This document shows positions 43,991 to 45,931 of a DNA stretch of 45,931 nucleotides, piece after piece (position 1 is the first letter of the stretch; every line of letters begins with the position of its first letter). The stretch is from JBBQTQ01 sp038213135 (GTDB lineage: Bacteria > Actinomycetota > Thermoleophilia > Gaiellales > Gaiellaceae), in the NCBI GenBank assembly GCA_038213135.1, contig JBBQTQ010000006.1, positions 1 through 45,931 on the forward strand, given 5' to 3'. The notes under the pieces are model-generated. The model was not told the DNA's origin. It worked only from the letters and a program-made list of their open reading frames with translations, and ran no database searches. The position numbers were made by a program, and so were the translations under genes.

Positions 43991-44706
43991 GCGCGCTGCC
44001 TCCTCGCCCACGGCACGAGGCCTCGCTGGAGCATGACGAGCGCGAAGTCGGCGGCGAGCGCGAGCAGGACGGCGAGCGCGCCGGCCGAGTAGATCTCGGT
44101 ACGGAACGGCGTCGGCTCCCGCAAAGCCAGGAAGATCGGGTAGCCGAGCCCCTTCGGGAGCAGAAATGCCGCGATCGTGGCGATGCTGATCGTCGAGACG
44201 ACTGCGATCCGCAGTCCGGCCACGATTGTCGGCACGGCGAGCGGCAGCTCGACGCGCCAGAGGATCTGCCGGCGCGTGTACCCGACCCCGCGCGCTGCTT
44301 CGAGCACGTCCTCACCCGCGGCGTCGAGCCCCGCGAGGATGTTCGGGAGCAGGATCACGAGCGTGTAGGCCACGAGCGCGAGCTCGACGGTCGCCGTGCC
44401 GATCCCCGTGAACGGGACGAGCAGCTGGAAGAGCGCCAGGCTCGGGATCGTGTAGACGAGCGCCGAGACGATCCCGAAGGGATGGGCGAGCCAGCGGCGT
44501 CGGTGGGCCAGGAGCCCCGCCGCGAACGCGATCGCGAAGCCGATCCCGACGGCGATCGCCGCCAGCTGGAGGTGCTGGAGCAGCGCCGGCTGCAGCGTGT
44601 CCCCCCAGTGCGCCTTGACCCAGCCCCAGCAGAAGGCGTGGTCCTGGGTGACGCACGGGTCGGGCTTCCCGAAGCTCGGGATGACCGGCGCCGAGGCGAG
44701 GATCAT
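43987..44706 (-). CDS. Osmoprotectant-type ABC transporter permease
   Basis: This encodes 239 residues from ATG at 44706 (ATGA overlap with the ATPase gene). Six hydrophobic helices, including LAAIAVGIGFAIAFAAGLLA and IVSALVYTIPSLALFQLLVP. The EAA loop is DVLEAARGVGYTRRQILWRVELPLAVPTI. A periplasmic-like insert near the N-terminus (DPCVTQDHAFCWGWVKAHW) has two Cys. It forms the membrane channel together with the other permease. Confidence 0.93.
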   Translation of the reverse strand: MILASAPVIPSFGKPDPCVTQDHAFCWGWVKAHWGDTLQPALLQHLQLAAIAVGIGFAIAFAAGLLAHRRRWLAHPFGIVSALVYTIPSLALFQLLVPFTGIGTATVELALVAYTLVILLPNILAGLDAAGEDVLEAARGVGYTRRQILWRVELPLAVPTIVAGLRIAVVSTISIATIAAFLLPKGLGYPIFLALREPTPFRTEIYSAGALAVLLALAADFALVMLQRGLVPWARRQRA

Positions 44707-45737
44707 CTGAGAAGTGCGGTCAGCTCGCCGAGCGTGAGCAGGCTTCGCCGGCCGTCATCGCGGACGATCGCGACCGAGTCGACTCCCGCCTCGATCATCA
44801 GCGAGAGCGCGCTGCGCACGGTCGCGCTCGCCGGGACGACGGGAAGGTCGGGCGCTGTTCCGTCGCCGGAGGCGATGTCCCCGACGCGGCGCAACGAGAG
44901 ACGCCGCAGCGCCCGGTCCTCGCCGAGGAAGCGCTCGACGAACTCGTCGGCCGGCGCCGCCAGCAGCTCGTCGGGCGTCGCGGTCTGGGCGAGGGCGCCG
45001 CCCTGGCGGAAGATCGCGATCCGGTCGCCCATCGCGATCGCCTCGTCGATGTCGTGGGTCACGAAGAGGATCGTCTTGCCGACCTCTCGATGCAGTCGGC
45101 GCAGCTGCTGCTGGAGATGCGAGCGCGTGATCGGATCGACTGCGCCGAACGGCTCGTCCATCAGCAGCACGGCCGGATCGGCTGCGAGCGCCCGCGCGAG
45201 CCCGACGCGCTGGCGCTGGCCGCCGGAGAGCTGCGCCGGGTAGCGGGACGCGAACGACGGGTCGAGACCGACGAGGTCGAGGAGTTCCTCGGTGCGCTCG
45301 GCGATCGCCGCCTTCTTCCAGCCCAGCAGCGACGGCACCGTTCCCACGTTCTCAGCGATCGTGCGGTGCGGGAACAGGCCGATCTGCTGGATCACGTACC
45401 CGATCTCGCGCCGCAGCTCGGCAGGGTGGCGCTCGTTCACGTCGCGGCCGTCGAGCAGGATCTCGCCGCCGTCGCGGTCGATCATGCGGTTGACCATGCG
45501 CATCGCCGTGGTCTTGCCGCAGCCGGACGGGCCCACGAACACGCAGATCTCCCCCGCCGGGATGTCGAGGGTGAGCCGGTCGACGGCCGGGCTGTCGGCA
45601 CCCGGGTAGTGCTTCAGGAGCTGCTTGAGCTCGAGCCGCGCCGCCGGGCGACTCGTGCCGCGCGCACTCCCGGCCGACGCCGCCGCGGGCTTCGGGTTGG
45701 GGTTCGGCCCCGCAGGGCGGGCAGCTTCAGCGGACAT
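44703..45737 (-). CDS. Osmoprotectant-type ABC transporter ATPase with CBS-like end
   Basis: This encodes 344 residues from ATG at 45737. Walker A GPSGCGKTT, Q-loop QQIGLFPHRTIAENV, signature LSGGQRQRV, Walker B LLMDEPFGAVDP and switch FVTHDID are all intact. A long N-terminal stretch (about 35 residues, Pro/Ala-rich) precedes the core. The C-terminal about 75 residues (RRVGDIASGDGTAPDLPVV...GVDSVAIVRDDGRR) look like one CBS module, which in OpuA-type ATPases senses ionic strength. No substrate-binding protein gene is in view. Confidence 0.95.
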   Translation of the reverse strand: MSAEAARPAGPNPNPKPAAASAGSARGTSRPAARLELKQLLKHYPGADSPAVDRLTLDIPAGEICVFVGPSGCGKTTAMRMVNRMIDRDGGEILLDGRDVNERHPAELRREIGYVIQQIGLFPHRTIAENVGTVPSLLGWKKAAIAERTEELLDLVGLDPSFASRYPAQLSGGQRQRVGLARALAADPAVLLMDEPFGAVDPITRSHLQQQLRRLHREVGKTILFVTHDIDEAIAMGDRIAIFRQGGALAQTATPDELLAAPADEFVERFLGEDRALRRLSLRRVGDIASGDGTAPDLPVVPASATVRSALSLMIEAGVDSVAIVRDDGRRSLLTLGELTALLR

Positions 45738-45931
45738 ACGGCGTCGAGTCGGAGGAAGGGCGGAGATCGGGCGCGGGGGTGGGCCTGGCGGCGGCCACGC
45801 CACGCTCGGCGCGCGCGCCGCTTCCGGGGTACAGCGGCAACTGGTGGGTCGAGGCGTAGCACAGCTCGGGATCCGCGTCGAAGATTGCCTGCGTGCCATC
45901 GCCGTGATGCACGTCCCAGTCGACGACGGCG
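45727..45931 (-). CDS. Histone deacetylase family protein, partial and apparently truncated
   Basis: The frame enters from the right edge as VVDWDVHHGDGTQAIF, the catalytic His-His and Asp-x-His metal region of HDAC/acetoin-utilisation proteins, then YASTHQLPLYPGSGARAERG. After this point normal members continue with about 150-200 residues (VNVPL..., DAH region). Here the frame changes to Pro/Ala-rich sequence and stops at 45727, overlapping the ABC ATPase start by 11 bases. The gene is therefore probably truncated. Most of it lies outside the window. Confidence 0.8.
   Translation of the reverse strand, partial: AVVDWDVHHGDGTQAIFDADPELCYASTHQLPLYPGSGARAERGVAAARPTPAPDLRPSSDSTPYVR

Overview
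The window is high-GC, densely packed DNA from an actinobacterium-like chromosome. Support for this includes GTG and TTG starts in many genes, 4-base ATGA/GTGA gene overlaps, an actinobacterial LexA box in front of uvrA, two F420-type luciferase-like oxidoreductases and an ANTAR regulator. A deep-branching class such as Thermoleophilia would fit, but that placement is inference from gene content. There is no rRNA, no CRISPR array and no clear prophage. The only sign of a transposon is the 3' end of an IS481-type transposase at the left edge.

Layout. 1-9.1 kb: transposase remnant, a membrane-anchored lectin-fold protein, LexA-controlled uvrA, a cyclophilin, a CAP-domain protein, an NTF2-like protein, a TolB-type propeller, an F420-type oxidoreductase, and tRNA-Arg(TCT), tRNA-His(GTG) and tRNA-Arg(TCG), with an inverted tRNA-His 3' fragment near the tRNA-His gene. 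9.1-10.2 kb: a small membrane protein and a CPBP-type protease. 10.2-23.3 kb (minus strand): ten genes, nearly all linked by 4-base overlaps, behind a good sigma70-like promoter. They form a surface-glycan locus: three GT2 glycosyltransferases, a large polytopic GT-C/polymerase-like protein, a flippase fused to an intact APH-type kinase, a phosphoribosyltransferase-HAD multidomain protein, a FemAB-like acyltransferase, a GH26-like hydrolase and a CE4 deacetylase. A simple reading is lipid-linked glycan assembly, export and trimming, with two unusual fused enzymes at the centre.

23.4-31.1 kb: a small zinc-finger-like protein, a secreted nucleoside-hydrolase-like protein with two nearly identical N-terminal modules, then a signalling island. 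The island holds an ANTAR regulator with a receiver domain lacking its phospho-acceptor. It is flanked by two paralogous 5' leaders, each folding into two tandem hairpins with matching loops. One leader precedes a 90-residue protein and a response regulator; the other precedes a 73-residue basic peptide. Secreted beta-helix and other exported proteins follow.

31.3-45.9 kb: metabolic genes. These are a very basic protein starting MARTKQT, a beta-hydroxyacid dehydrogenase, a class III aminotransferase, a DUF72 gene with an apparent 1-base frameshift, an MprF-like protein, a class II aldolase with an extra N-terminal domain, an F420-type oxidoreductase, a phosphoribosyltransferase, a disulfide oxidoreductase, an ATP-grasp ligase and an osmoprotectant-type ABC transporter without a binding protein in view. 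The right edge holds a histone-deacetylase-family gene that appears truncated just before the transporter. Four convergent gene pairs end on a shared CTAG that supplies both stop codons. No gene-free stretch exceeds about 300 bases.
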